64,000 bases of DNA from Hymenobacter arizonensis (GCF_900115775.1 NZ_FOXS01000002.1:651129-715128); one strand, 5' to 3'. Numbered from the stretch's first letter, positions 35,032 to 44,251 are shown. Program-made: numbers and translations. Notes: generated from the letters alone by a model not told the origin.

Positions 35032-35785
35032 TGCGCTCCGGACCCGGCAGCAACAAGGCCGCAAGGCATTGGCCGTGCTGCTCGACCCGGATAATTTAAA
35101 CGAAACCAGTCTCTTACACTTGTTGCGCCTGGCTCAGGCGCACCCAGTCGATTACTTTTTCGTAGGGGGCAGCTTGGTGCTTAGTTCGCACCAGGCTGCC
35201 CTCATTGCGTTGATTAAGGAGCACTCAGCCGTGCCGGTAGTGCTCTTCCCCAGCCACAGCCTGCACCTCGACGGTCCGGCCGACGGCGTCCTGCTGCTCT
35301 CCCTTATTTCGGGCCGCAACCCCGATTTTCTCATTGGCCAGCACGTGGTGGCCGCGCCGCGCCTGCGCGCTAGCGGCCTGCAGCTGCTGCCCACCGGCTA
35401 CATGCTCGTCGACTCGGGCCGGCCCACCACGGCATCGTACGTGAGTGGCACCATGCCGCTGCCCCACGACAAGCCGAGCATTGCCGCCTGCACCGCCCTC
35501 GCCGGCGAGCAGCTGGGCCTAAAGCTGATGTACCTCGACGGTGGCAGCGGCGCTCAAAATCCCGTATCAGCCGCCATGATTGCGGCCGTGCGTGAGGCTG
35601 TGGCCGCGCCCATCATCGTGGGCGGCGGGCTGAATACCGGCGAGAAAGTGTACGCCGCCCTCGCAGCCGGGGCCGATGTGGTGGTGGTCGGCAACCATAT
35701 CGAAGCCGAGCCGGAGTTTCTGGCCGAAGTAGCCGGGGTGGTGGCCTCGTTCAACCAATTGGCCCACTCGCCGGAAGTGGCGTAG
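35003..35785 (+). CDS. Geranylgeranylglyceryl phosphate synthase (PcrB-like)
   Basis: A 260-residue TIM-barrel enzyme of the GGGPS/PcrB family, which joins a polyprenyl diphosphate to glycerol 1-phosphate. Visible motifs are LLDPDN near the start, FVGGSLV, LLPTGYMLVDSGRPTTAS, LMYLDGGSG and IIVGGGLNTGEKVYAALAAG. Bacteroidota carry such enzymes, though their lipid product is poorly known. The ATG at 35003 overlaps the previous gene by 29 bases. It precedes, by 36 bases, an FAD-dependent desaturase-like gene and then a hydrolase, so a small isoprenoid-lipid pathway is plausible. Confidence 0.88.
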   Translation: MRPPTPLLYDALRTRQQQGRKALAVLLDPDNLNETSLLHLLRLAQAHPVDYFFVGGSLVLSSHQAALIALIKEHSAVPVVLFPSHSLHLDGPADGVLLLSLISGRNPDFLIGQHVVAAPRLRASGLQLLPTGYMLVDSGRPTTASYVSGTMPLPHDKPSIAACTALAGEQLGLKLMYLDGGSGAQNPVSAAMIAAVREAVAAPIIVGGGLNTGEKVYAALAAGADVVVVGNHIEAEPEFLAEVAGVVASFNQLAHSPEVA

Positions 35786-35821
35786 CGCCGCTCCGTTCCG
35801 CCTCCTCTTCCTTCTGTTTTA

Positions 35822-37252
35822 ATGCCCAACGCAGCCCTTCGCTCCCGCACCATTCTCATCATCGGTGGCGGCATTGGTGGCTTGAGCGCCAGCATCCGGC
35901 TGGCGCAGCTGGGCTACCAAGTGCAAATTCTGGAAGCGCGGGGCAGTGCCGGCGGGCTGGCCTCCGGCGTATGCGCAGGAGATTTTGCGTTCGATGCCGG
36001 CCCTTACATTCTGCTTGACAAGCCGGGCCTGGACTGGGCCCTGCAGCAGCTAGGCATAGCCCCCGAGACTCTGCCGCTCACGCCCATCGAAGCAGTGTAC
36101 CACGTGCTGCACGAAGACGGCAGCACTACGGCCTTCGACCGCAGCCTGGCGGCTACCGCCGCCCGCTTTGAAGCCGCGCACCCCGGCAGCGGCGCGCAGT
36201 ACACCGCGTTGGTCGACCGCACCTTTGCCATTCACCAAAACCTGAAGCCGTTCACGTTCAAAACGCACCCCAACGTGCTCGATGTGCTGCGCAACGGCTC
36301 GCTGCGCTACGTGCCCTTCCTGCTCAGCTCGCTCGACACGGTGCTGAAGCAGTCGGGCCTGCCGCTACCGCTGCGCAAGGGCATCAGCATCTGGACGCAC
36401 GTGGCCGGCCAGCCCGTGGAGCAGGCGCCCAGCCCCATGGCCTTCGTGCCGGGCCTGTTCCACCGCATTGGTGCGTATCACCCCCGGGGCGGGATGCGCG
36501 CCATTGCCACCTTGCTGGAAGAAAGGGCCCTGGCGGCCGGCGTCACCATTCGCTACCATACCAAAGTGGCCGCCATTCGCACCGCCAGCAAAGCCGTGAC
36601 CGGCGTGCAAACCGAGGCTGGCGAGTTCATTCCGGCCGAGGCCGTGATATCCAATTCCAACGGCATCGGCACCTACACCGAGCTGGTAGAAAACTTCGCG
36701 CCGCCCGAAAAAGCGAAGCTGGAGAAGCTGCCGCTGCAGTCGCCTGGGGTGTGCGTGTACCTGGCCGTGCAGGGCCGAAACCCGCCCTATTACATCCGCT
36801 TCAAGCTCAACGGCACGGGCTGCACCGCCTTCGTGCAGCCGGGCCTGCTCGACCCCGGCCTGGCCCAGGACGGCTGGTACCCGGCCCGGCTCATTGCCCC
36901 GCTCGACCACGCCACGGCCGCCGAGCTCGGCTCCGAAGGCCAGCACCAGCTCATGGATGAACTGCTGGCCGACCCGTGGTGGCGGGAAAACATCACGGCC
37001 TACCGCGTGCTGCACCGGCGCACCACCTTCGAGTGGGGCCGCGAGTACACCCTCTACCACGACAGCATGAACCCCGTGATGACGGCCCGATTCATGATTA
37101 AGGGCCGCATTGCGCACCGCAGCCCGTTTGTGCGCGGCCTCTACCTCACGGGCAGCTCCACGCACCCGGGGCAGTGGGTGAGCTTTTGCGCCATCTCGGG
37201 CGTGCTGGCGGCCGATAGTCTGGCCCACGATTACCCCGTGGCCCATGCTTGA
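35822..37252 (+). CDS. FAD-dependent oxidoreductase, phytoene-desaturase-like
   Basis: A 476-residue protein. The N-terminal Rossmann motif IIGGGIGGLSASIRLAQLG, with E39-like acid after ILEARG, binds FAD. The middle follows the CrtI/CrtO and retinol-saturase layout (RSRTILIIGGG, GGLASGVCAGDFAFDAGP). The end has GLYLTGSSTHPGQWVSFC, which closes the FAD site. The likely reaction is a dehydrogenation or reduction of an isoprenoid chain; substrate and direction cannot be deduced. It is preceded by GGGP synthase and overlaps the hydrolase gene by 8 bases, so all three probably share a transcript. A carotenoid role is an alternative, though no crtB is seen. Confidence 0.83.
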   Translation: MPNAALRSRTILIIGGGIGGLSASIRLAQLGYQVQILEARGSAGGLASGVCAGDFAFDAGPYILLDKPGLDWALQQLGIAPETLPLTPIEAVYHVLHEDGSTTAFDRSLAATAARFEAAHPGSGAQYTALVDRTFAIHQNLKPFTFKTHPNVLDVLRNGSLRYVPFLLSSLDTVLKQSGLPLPLRKGISIWTHVAGQPVEQAPSPMAFVPGLFHRIGAYHPRGGMRAIATLLEERALAAGVTIRYHTKVAAIRTASKAVTGVQTEAGEFIPAEAVISNSNGIGTYTELVENFAPPEKAKLEKLPLQSPGVCVYLAVQGRNPPYYIRFKLNGTGCTAFVQPGLLDPGLAQDGWYPARLIAPLDHATAAELGSEGQHQLMDELLADPWWRENITAYRVLHRRTTFEWGREYTLYHDSMNPVMTARFMIKGRIAHRSPFVRGLYLTGSSTHPGQWVSFCAISGVLAADSLAHDYPVAHA

Positions 37253-38060
37253 AACAGCAATTGAATCGCACCACGGCCAGCCGCTGCGCGTGGCCCGCCT
37301 GGGTCAGGGCGAAGCCGTGGTGCTGCTGCACGGCTACCCCGAAAACCTTCAGGTATTTGCCCAGCTCGCTCCCGGGCTGGCCGTTGATAAGCAAGTCATT
37401 GCATTCGACTGGCCCGGCATGGGCCACAGCGCCGACTGGCCCGGCGGCGCTACCCCGCTGCTCATGGCCAAGCGCCTGCTCCAGCTCCTCGACGAGTGGC
37501 AGATTGACAAAGCCCACCTCATTGGCCAGGACATGGGCGGGCAGCCCGCGCTGGTATTCGCCGCCGTGTACCCCACTCGGGTGCGCAGCGTGGTGGTTAT
37601 GAATTCGCTGGTGAGCGGCGACACGGAAACCTCTTGGGAAATAACTTGGCTGCGCCGCTTCGGCGTGAATAAAGTGCTGCTGCGACACTTCCCGCGGCTG
37701 ATTTTCTGGCGAGCGCTGCACACGTTTCTGCCCCGCCGGGCCCCGCTGGCGCCGGCCCTTTACCAGGACATGTGGCGCACGTTTCGGGTGCCCGCCGTGC
37801 GGCAGTTCATCGTGCGGATGTGTGCCGGCTACGAAGGGCAGCTGCCTCGCCTGCCCGCCTGGTACCGGCAGGTGGCGTGCCCCGTGCTCGTGCTGTGGGG
37901 CGGGCGCGACAAGCACTTTCCCGTGGCCCACGCCCACTATTTAAAAACCCAAATTCCGCAGGCGCAGCTGGCCATCCTGCCGCAGGCCACCCACTGGATG
38001 GTGCTGGCCCAGGCCGAGGAAGTGCTGGCCCGGATAAGGACTTTTTACGCGGGGCTTTAG
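37245..38060 (+). CDS. Alpha/beta hydrolase with Asp nucleophile
   Basis: A 271-residue hydrolase. HGYPEN near residues 27-32 forms the oxyanion region. The nucleophile elbow is GQDMGG, with D96 rather than Ser, which points to the epoxide hydrolase / haloalkane dehalogenase group. D222 in GGRDKHF is the likely acid and H250 in THWM the catalytic base. A cap domain lies between about residues 130 and 200. The gene overlaps the desaturase-like gene by 8 bases. An epoxide in the same isoprenoid pathway is a reasonable but unproved substrate. Confidence 0.83.
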   Translation: MLETAIESHHGQPLRVARLGQGEAVVLLHGYPENLQVFAQLAPGLAVDKQVIAFDWPGMGHSADWPGGATPLLMAKRLLQLLDEWQIDKAHLIGQDMGGQPALVFAAVYPTRVRSVVVMNSLVSGDTETSWEITWLRRFGVNKVLLRHFPRLIFWRALHTFLPRRAPLAPALYQDMWRTFRVPAVRQFIVRMCAGYEGQLPRLPAWYRQVACPVLVLWGGRDKHFPVAHAHYLKTQIPQAQLAILPQATHWMVLAQAEEVLARIRTFYAGL

Positions 38061-38072
38061 GGCACTGTGCGA

Positions 38073-38172
38073 GTAGCGCGAACTTTGTAGTTCGCGTGCC
38101 AGAACGACACCCGAACGGCGCGGGGAAGACACCCGGACGGCGCGGGGACGCGAACTACAGAGTTCGCGCTAC
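38073..38172. repeat. Family B inverted repeat with duplicated spacer
   Basis: The arms GTAGCGCGAACTTTGTAG... (38073-38097) and its near-complement (38148-38172) differ by one base. The core uses GAACT instead of GGACT. The spacer has a 22-base tandem duplication, with GACACCCGAACGGCGCGGGG and GACACCCGGACGGCGCGGGG side by side. Confidence 0.85.
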
Positions 38173-38226
38173 TTGCGCACTGTCCCGAAACCACTTACTG
38201 GCATTAGCTGATTCTACCTGCCTTAC

Positions 38227-39369
38227 TCAATAATTGAGCGAATACACCTGGCAAAATTGCTGCTCGACGAGCCGGGCCGGGGCGGCCCGCATCACGAAGT
38301 TGCGGATGGCGCCCGCCGTGTTGGTCCAGTAGCCCACGCGGCCCATGAGGCGGGAGGTGCGTACGATGAAGGTGGCTTTGCGGCGACGCAGGCGCTGCAG
38401 GGCGGCAAAGGCCTGCTCTACGGTGGGCTCGCGGTGCAGGCACTGGGCAATTACGAAAGCGTCTTCCACGGCTTGGCAGCCGCCCTGGCCCATGTAAGGC
38501 GTGGAGGCGTGGGCAGCGTCGCCAATCAGGCATACTTTGCCGCGGCTCCAGCGGGGAATGGGGTCGAAATCGGCAATTTCATTGCGGATAATGCGGTTTT
38601 CGTCGGCCGCTGCAAGAATGGCCGGCACGGGGTAGGCGAAGTCTTGGAAGGTGGCCTGCAGGTGGGCTTTTAACGCGGGGCGGTCTGTGGGTTGGGGGCC
38701 GGCCTTCACCACCACAAACCAGTCGACCACCCCGTCGGCCACTTCCGAAAAGCCGAAGCGAACGCCCTGGGACCACGCCTCCATGATGGACTGCTTGAAC
38801 GCCGGCGCCAGCTGCACCTCCGACATGCCCCGCCACACCACGTGCCCCGTGCCGGCAAACCGGACTCTGGGAAACAGCTGCGTGCGAATGGCGGAGTGCA
38901 CCCCATCGGCCGCAATCACGAAGTTGGCGTGCAGCACCGTGCCGTCGGTGAAGGCCACGCTCACGCCGTTAGCATCCTCTGTGAGCGAGACGAAGGTTTT
39001 GGAGAGGAGAACGGTGGCCGGGTCCAGCTCGGCCAGCAGCAGGGCCTGCAGGTGGGCGCGCTTGATGGCCGTGGTGGTGTAGCCAAACTTTTGCCGAATC
39101 CGGTCCTGGTTGGTACGCATGATGGGCTGCATCTGCCCATCAACCACCTGAATGTTGCGCAGGGGCACCCCGGCGGCGTTGATTTTCTCGGCCAGGCCTA
39201 GGCGGTGAAACACTTGCATGGCATTGGGCGCCATCCAGATGCCCGCGCCCAGGGGCAGAATTTTGGGCGCCGACTCGCACACCCGCACCGCAATGCCGCG
39301 CTGCTGCAGGGCCACGGCCGCGGTGAGCCCGGCAATGCCACCGCCGATGATAAGACCTGTTGGCTGCAT
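38227..39369 (-). CDS. FAD-dependent monooxygenase (PHBH-fold)
   Basis: A 380-residue flavoprotein. GLIIGGGIAGLTAAVALQQRG at the N-terminus is the dinucleotide-binding fold. A middle ADGVHSAIR (DG motif) and the late GDAAHASTPYMGQGGCQAVED complete the three FAD motifs of class A aromatic hydroxylases. It would hydroxylate a small aromatic or similar compound with NAD(P)H and oxygen. I chose the ATG at 39369; the upstream in-frame ORF reaches 39453 without support. It converges on the hydrolase at 37245-38060, with a family B palindrome in the gap. Confidence 0.88.
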   Translation of the reverse strand: MQPTGLIIGGGIAGLTAAVALQQRGIAVRVCESAPKILPLGAGIWMAPNAMQVFHRLGLAEKINAAGVPLRNIQVVDGQMQPIMRTNQDRIRQKFGYTTTAIKRAHLQALLLAELDPATVLLSKTFVSLTEDANGVSVAFTDGTVLHANFVIAADGVHSAIRTQLFPRVRFAGTGHVVWRGMSEVQLAPAFKQSIMEAWSQGVRFGFSEVADGVVDWFVVVKAGPQPTDRPALKAHLQATFQDFAYPVPAILAAADENRIIRNEIADFDPIPRWSRGKVCLIGDAAHASTPYMGQGGCQAVEDAFVIAQCLHREPTVEQAFAALQRLRRRKATFIVRTSRLMGRVGYWTNTAGAIRNFVMRAAPARLVEQQFCQVYSLNY

Positions 39370-39810
39370 GAAAATTAGAAGGTTGGGAAACTCGCCGGGG
39401 CTTTGGTTCCGGCCACACGGCTGGGCGCTGGTCCGCTGGCCGGCTGGGGGCACGGGGCGTTTTGCGCAGGCAAGGTAAGCAGGAGATGAAGCCCCGTAGC
39501 GCCTCGTTGCCGGGAAGTTAGTGCTTGGAGGCCGCGGAGAGGAATCAGCGTGATAGGGAGCTAATTTTTAACAAATTAAGCTGGGCCTTGCTTAAGGAAT
39601 CAGTAAGGTAAAATGCAAAAATGACAATTAAAAATATTAATAACTATATAAATTATAAATCCTTGCACTGAAATGTAAGGATAGTCTTTAACGAGGGTTT
39701 TTGGGCATTTAACAAGCAAGAATGGCCGTTGAAAGAAAATGAATAGGAGGCCTTGATTTAAGCCAATAATTTTGAGCCCTCTTATAATAATTTAATTTTC
39801 GTCGTTTCGA

Positions 39811-42618
39811 ATGCAACAAATTTACTCGGTATTACTGGCAGCCTCCTTGCTGCATGCTTCGCCCGTACTTGCCTCCTCCACCAGCGGTGGAGCCCCCCAC
39901 CAACCCACCAAAAAACCTGCTGCCAAGCGTCCTGCGGTGAAGCGCAAGGCCCTGGCGCCCCCCACCGACCCTACCGAAAGCTCCATCCGGGGCGTGGTGC
40001 AAACCACCGCCGGTGAAACACTGCCCGGGGCCACCATCTTCATCCGCGGCACTTACATTGGCACGGCCACCAACCAGGTTGGCCAGTTCAACCTGAACCC
40101 GTCGTTCAACGGTGGTGCGCTGGAGCTGGTGGTGTCCTATGTCGGTTACGAGACCCAGGTAATCCAGCTCATCCAGCCCGACATGGCTTTGAATGTAAGG
40201 CTGGTGCCCAGCGCCACTCTGCTGAACGAAACCGTAGTATCGGCCTCCCGCATCGAGGAAAACATCCTGCGCGCCCCGGTTACCATCGACAAGGTATCGG
40301 GCCGGCAGCTCGACCGCATCAGCACGCCGGAGGTGCTTGCCGGCCTGGGCATGCTGCCCGGCGTCGACGTGAACTCGGCTTCCATGCTCTTCACCAGCAT
40401 CAGCACGCGCGGCTTTAACACGGCCAAGTCGGAACGTGTGATTCAGCTGGTTGACTACATGGACACCGCCCTTCCCTCGCTCAACCTGAGCCCCGGCAAC
40501 CTGGTGGGTATTCCGGAGCTCGACATGGAAAGCATCGAAATCATCCACGGCCCAGCGTCGGCGCTCTACGGTTCCAATGCTTTGAGCGGCGTGGTGCTGT
40601 TCAACTCCAAAGACCCGTTTGTGTACGACGGCCTGAGCGTGCGCCTGCGCGGCGGCGAGCGCAACCTCATGGACGGACAAGTGCGCTACGCCAAGAAAAT
40701 AGGCGAGCGGTTTGCGTTCAAGCTTAATGCCAGCGGCTTCCGGGCCACCGATTGGCTTGCGCAGAACTTCGACGCCTCGTCGTTCTCGGCCAATCCGGCC
40801 GGCTCCACCCTGGGCTACGACGCCGTGAACCGCTACGGCGAGACCAGCAACGTGTATTCGCCCTTCCAGAACCAGCCCGGCTTCACGGTGAACCCCGAGC
40901 TGTACGGCAAAACGGTGTACATGCCCGGCTTCAGCGAGGCCGACCTTATTCGGGGCGATGAGAAAACCCGTTCCTACCGCGTGCAGGGCGCCGTGTCGTA
41001 CTTGGTGAAGGACGACCTCAAGCTCACGGTGGAAGCCAAGCGCGGCGTGGGCACGTCCACCTACCAGAACCTGAGCCGCTTCCGGATTAAGGATTTGGGC
41101 ACCAACCAGTACCGGGCCGAACTGAAGGATTCGAAAGGCTTTATCCGGTTGTTCTCCACCGAGGACTTTTCCGGCAGCACCTACGAGTTGTCGCAGCTCA
41201 GCCGCCTGATTCAGAACTCGCCCGTTTCGGAAACCAACAGCATGCCCTACAGCCAGCGCTACTTCGTGGTGTACAACCAGGCCTACAGCCAGGCGCGCGG
41301 TGCCAACCTGAGCCCCGAGCAGGCCCAGGCCGCAGCCCAGTCGGCCGCCAACGGCACCCAGCTGCAAGCCACCGACGCGCGCTTCATTGCCCTGCGCGAC
41401 AAAATTGCCAACAACGACCAGCCCGGCGTGGGCGCGCAGCAAAACTTCGGCTCCTTCCTGAACGACATCAGCGCCCAGCGCAGCTTCAAGCTCGGCAACG
41501 CTGGCACCAACCTGATTGTGGGCGCGGCCTACCGCGAGTTCCGCCTGGGCTCGGGCGGCAAGCTGTTTGCCGACACCGAAGGCAAGCGCATCGGCAACTA
41601 CGAGTACGGCGCCTACGGCCAGGTAACCCAGGCCCTGCTCGACGAGCACCTGAAACTGGCCTTCGCCGGCCGTGTCGACAACTTCAAGAATTTCGCGCCG
41701 GCCTTCTCGCCCCGTGCCGCCGCCGTGTATTCGCTCGGCCAGAACCTGCAGCATAACTTCCGGGCCAGCTTCAGCCAGGCGTTCCGCAGCCCCACCCAGC
41801 CCGACCAGTACCTGCGCTCCGACGTTGGCAACTTCATTCTGCTGGGCAACGTGGGCGACGGCTTCAAGGGCTACAACTTCACCAACTCCAAGGGCCAGGC
41901 CTACACGCCCGGCACCTCGCTGCAGGACTTTGAAGTATCAATCGACAAGCTGCGGCTTGAGCGCGTGAGCACCGCCGAGGTGGGCTACAAGGGCGCCATC
42001 ATCCCCAACGTGTACGTCGACGCCAGCTACTTCCGCAGCAGCTACAACGACTTTATCGGCGGCCGCCTGTTCGTGGGCAACGTCGACGGCTCCCGCCCCA
42101 CGTTCCAGCAAGTGAACGCCGGCCTGGCTTCGGGCTTCACCAACCCCAATGCTTCCCCGGCCCGCGTCATCTACGCCGCCAACAATAACAGCCAAGAGGT
42201 TCGCACCCAAGGGGCCACGTTCGGCCTCACCTACTACATGAGCAGGGCGCTGAACATTGGCGGCAACTACTCCTTCAACTTGCTGGACAAGAGCAACCTG
42301 CCCGAAGGCTTCCTCACCTTCTTCAACACGCCCAAGCATAAGTTCAACATCCTGGCCAGCGGCACCGTGCTCACCAACCTCACCTACTCGGTTAACTACC
42401 GCTGGGTGGAGGGCCACAGCCAGGAACTGCCCTTGGCCAACGGCCAGATTCGTACCTACAGCACCACCGACGCGTACCTGGGCTACACCCTGCCCAAGCT
42501 GGCCACCACCCTGCAGGCCGGCGTCTCGAACGCCTTCGATGCCAACAACGTGCAAATCATCGGTGGCCCGCAAATTGGTCGCCTCGCCTACCTGGGCGTG
42601 CTCCTGAACGTGAAGTAA
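39811..42618 (+). CDS. TonB-dependent receptor
   Basis: A 935-residue outer-membrane protein. The signal peptide is MQQIYSVLLAASLLHASPVLA. A carboxypeptidase-like domain with SIRGVVQTTAGETLPGATI ... VVSYVGYETQV follows, then a plug (ILRAPVTIDKVSGRQLDRIS ... GFNTAKSERVIQLVDYMDTA) and a long barrel. No SusD homologue is adjacent. The ligand is unknown. The preceding 39370-39810 (about 440 bases) is AT-rich and carries no gene; it may hold a promoter and a transcribed leader but I see no clear riboswitch. Confidence 0.9.
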   Translation: MQQIYSVLLAASLLHASPVLASSTSGGAPHQPTKKPAAKRPAVKRKALAPPTDPTESSIRGVVQTTAGETLPGATIFIRGTYIGTATNQVGQFNLNPSFNGGALELVVSYVGYETQVIQLIQPDMALNVRLVPSATLLNETVVSASRIEENILRAPVTIDKVSGRQLDRISTPEVLAGLGMLPGVDVNSASMLFTSISTRGFNTAKSERVIQLVDYMDTALPSLNLSPGNLVGIPELDMESIEIIHGPASALYGSNALSGVVLFNSKDPFVYDGLSVRLRGGERNLMDGQVRYAKKIGERFAFKLNASGFRATDWLAQNFDASSFSANPAGSTLGYDAVNRYGETSNVYSPFQNQPGFTVNPELYGKTVYMPGFSEADLIRGDEKTRSYRVQGAVSYLVKDDLKLTVEAKRGVGTSTYQNLSRFRIKDLGTNQYRAELKDSKGFIRLFSTEDFSGSTYELSQLSRLIQNSPVSETNSMPYSQRYFVVYNQAYSQARGANLSPEQAQAAAQSAANGTQLQATDARFIALRDKIANNDQPGVGAQQNFGSFLNDISAQRSFKLGNAGTNLIVGAAYREFRLGSGGKLFADTEGKRIGNYEYGAYGQVTQALLDEHLKLAFAGRVDNFKNFAPAFSPRAAAVYSLGQNLQHNFRASFSQAFRSPTQPDQYLRSDVGNFILLGNVGDGFKGYNFTNSKGQAYTPGTSLQDFEVSIDKLRLERVSTAEVGYKGAIIPNVYVDASYFRSSYNDFIGGRLFVGNVDGSRPTFQQVNAGLASGFTNPNASPARVIYAANNNSQEVRTQGATFGLTYYMSRALNIGGNYSFNLLDKSNLPEGFLTFFNTPKHKFNILASGTVLTNLTYSVNYRWVEGHSQELPLANGQIRTYSTTDAYLGYTLPKLATTLQAGVSNAFDANNVQIIGGPQIGRLAYLGVLLNVK

Positions 42619-42675
42619 GGAACTTGGGCTGCCGCGCTGCCTTTGCTGGCGGGCGTCGGTTTTGATAAGTTAAAA

Positions 42676-42720
42676 ACAAGCCAAAAGGCCCGCATTTATA
42701 ATGTGGGCCTTTTGGCTTGT
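42676..42720 (+). terminator. Long hairpin terminator of the TonB receptor gene
   Basis: ACAAGCCAAAAGGCCC (42676-42691) pairs exactly with GGGCCTTTTGGCTTGT (42705-42720). It has internal T runs but no long T tail. Confidence 0.65.
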
Positions 42721-42748
42721 GGGCAGTTGGTAACCAATAGGATAGAGC

Positions 42749-42789
42749 CATGCATGCATGCATGCATGCATGCATGCATGCATGCATGC
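42749..42789. repeat. (CATG)10 tetranucleotide microsatellite
   Basis: About ten perfect CATG units in 41 bases. The unit is not a multiple of three and is also the recognition tetranucleotide CATG. No established gene is in frame with it. Confidence 0.95.
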
Positions 42790-42820
42790 GGCAATTATTA
42801 GGCTGAACCGTTCGGGATAG

Positions 42821-42997
42821 CTTGTTGATAATGAGCAAACAGATGGCCGTCAGTACGCGTATGGTTCTGGTGAAGCTATTGATGCAGCTCTCTCGCTTTC
42901 TGGTAAGTCTATGCCTTATTATACTGTTAGCAGCTGCTCTTTAGCAACAGGGCAAGAGCCAGAGCTGCGCCTACATGTAGCCGGTTACGACAAGTAA
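42821..42997 (+). pseudogene. Possible gene remnant without a start codon
   Basis: The frame opens after a TAG at 42818-42820 and runs 58 codons to a TAA at 42995-42997. Its translation is balanced in composition (GRQYAYGSGEAIDAALSLSG and ELRLHVAGYDK) and reads like real protein, but there is no ATG near the start and GC is lower than in neighbouring genes. I cannot name a family. It could be the end of a gene truncated near the CATG microsatellite, or chance. Confidence 0.3.
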
Positions 42998-43034
42998 AAA
43001 TTGATATCTTTAGCTGCATTCAAACAGGGCCAAA

Positions 43035-44135
43035 GTGACTGATTTCGCTGATTTCTTTGTGGACCAGGCCGCTGCCAGCAGCCATGTTCAGTTTATTTAT
43101 GACGTGGCAGCCGACCGGGTCACTTTTGTGAACGAGGCCTACGAAAAAGCTCTGAACGGCCGCTGCGCACACGTCAACGAAGAGCTGCCGGCCCTGCTGG
43201 CCCGCCTCCACCCCGACGACCGCGCCTACCTCATCCATTACTGCAAGCTGTGGGTGCGGGGCCAGGTCTCCGATGAGATAGAAGTGCGCCTGCAGCAGCC
43301 CGGCCAGCCCGACCAATGGTTTTGCCTGACGCCCCACCACCAAGCCACCAATGGGCGGGTGCTCATCGGGGGCGTTCTGCGCGATATCAGCGTGGCGAAG
43401 CGCCACCAGCAAAACGCCGACAACTTCAGTAGCCGCAAAAACGCGGCGTTGGAAATCCTATCGCACGACCTCAGCGGCGCCTTTGGCATCGTGCAGCAAG
43501 TGGCGCAGTACCTGACCGAGGAAGTGACCGTGCCGGCCAACAGCCGCGTGGGCGACATGCTGCGCGTGCTCGAAAACACCAGCCGCAGCAGCCTCAAGAT
43601 GATTCGCGACCTGGTTAACATGGAGTTCCTGTCCTCGGCCAATACCGACCTGAAGCGCGACCGGGTGGAAGTAGGCACCGTGCTCCGGGCTCCGCTCGAT
43701 GAGCTGCAGCGCGGCCAGGGCACCCTGGGCCACGCCTTTGAATATTCGCTGCCCACGGAGCCGCTCTACGTCAACCTCGACGTCAACAAAATAACCCAGG
43801 TGCTCGCCAACCTGGTCAGCAATGCCTTCAAGTTCACCCCCGATGGCAAGCGCGTGGCCGTGGCCGTGGAGCCCTGCCCGGGCTGCGTGCGCATCCGGGT
43901 AATCGACGAGGGAATTGGCATTCCGGCCGCCCTGCAGCCGCAGCTGTTCGAGCGTTTTACCAAGGCCCGGCGGCAGGGCCTGCGCGGGGAGCAAACCACG
44001 GGCCTGGGCTTGGCGCTGTGCAAATTCATTGTGGAATGGCACGGGGGCACCATCTCGGTAGACAGCGCCGAGGGCGTGGGCACCACCTTCACGGTGGAAA
44101 TACCGCAGGCTGAGAGCGAAATCGCCGCGCTCTAA
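43035..44135 (+). CDS. PAS sensor histidine kinase (GTG start)
   Basis: A 366-residue soluble kinase. One PAS/PAC unit (about residues 15-120, HVQFIYDVAADRVTFVNEAY ... GGVLRDISVAKRHQQ) precedes a HisKA helix with ILSHDLSGAFGIV, phosphoacceptor H144. The ATPase domain shows VLANLVSNAFKFTPDGKRVA, DEGIGIP and GLGLALCK. It has no receiver domain and no adjacent regulator gene. The start is a GTG at 43035, 22 bases after a TATCTTTA promoter-like element (43005-43012). The H box (HDLSG) departs from the usual HDLK/HELR wording but the His is present. Confidence 0.88.
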   Translation: MTDFADFFVDQAAASSHVQFIYDVAADRVTFVNEAYEKALNGRCAHVNEELPALLARLHPDDRAYLIHYCKLWVRGQVSDEIEVRLQQPGQPDQWFCLTPHHQATNGRVLIGGVLRDISVAKRHQQNADNFSSRKNAALEILSHDLSGAFGIVQQVAQYLTEEVTVPANSRVGDMLRVLENTSRSSLKMIRDLVNMEFLSSANTDLKRDRVEVGTVLRAPLDELQRGQGTLGHAFEYSLPTEPLYVNLDVNKITQVLANLVSNAFKFTPDGKRVAVAVEPCPGCVRIRVIDEGIGIPAALQPQLFERFTKARRQGLRGEQTTGLGLALCKFIVEWHGGTISVDSAEGVGTTFTVEIPQAESEIAAL

Positions 44136-44162
44136 AGGCGGGCTGAGCGGGCTATAGTGGGG

Positions 44163-44228
44163 GTAGCGCGGACTTTTAGTCCGCGAATCCTCCGGTCAGT
44201 GGGCTTGCGGACTAAAAGTCCGCGCTAC
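44163..44228. repeat. Family B inverted repeat, 22-bp arms
   Basis: 44163-44184 and 44207-44228 are exact complements with core GCGGACTTTTAGTCCGC. It lies between the convergent kinase and ferritin genes. Confidence 0.92.
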
Positions 44229-44251
44229 AGTACACCAACCCCGAGACGGCT

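Noticed and set aside
42557-42838. Minus-strand frame reading through the CATG repeat (CMHACMHA)
   Set aside because: It exists because the microsatellite and the reverse of the TonB receptor end are open; no coding signal.
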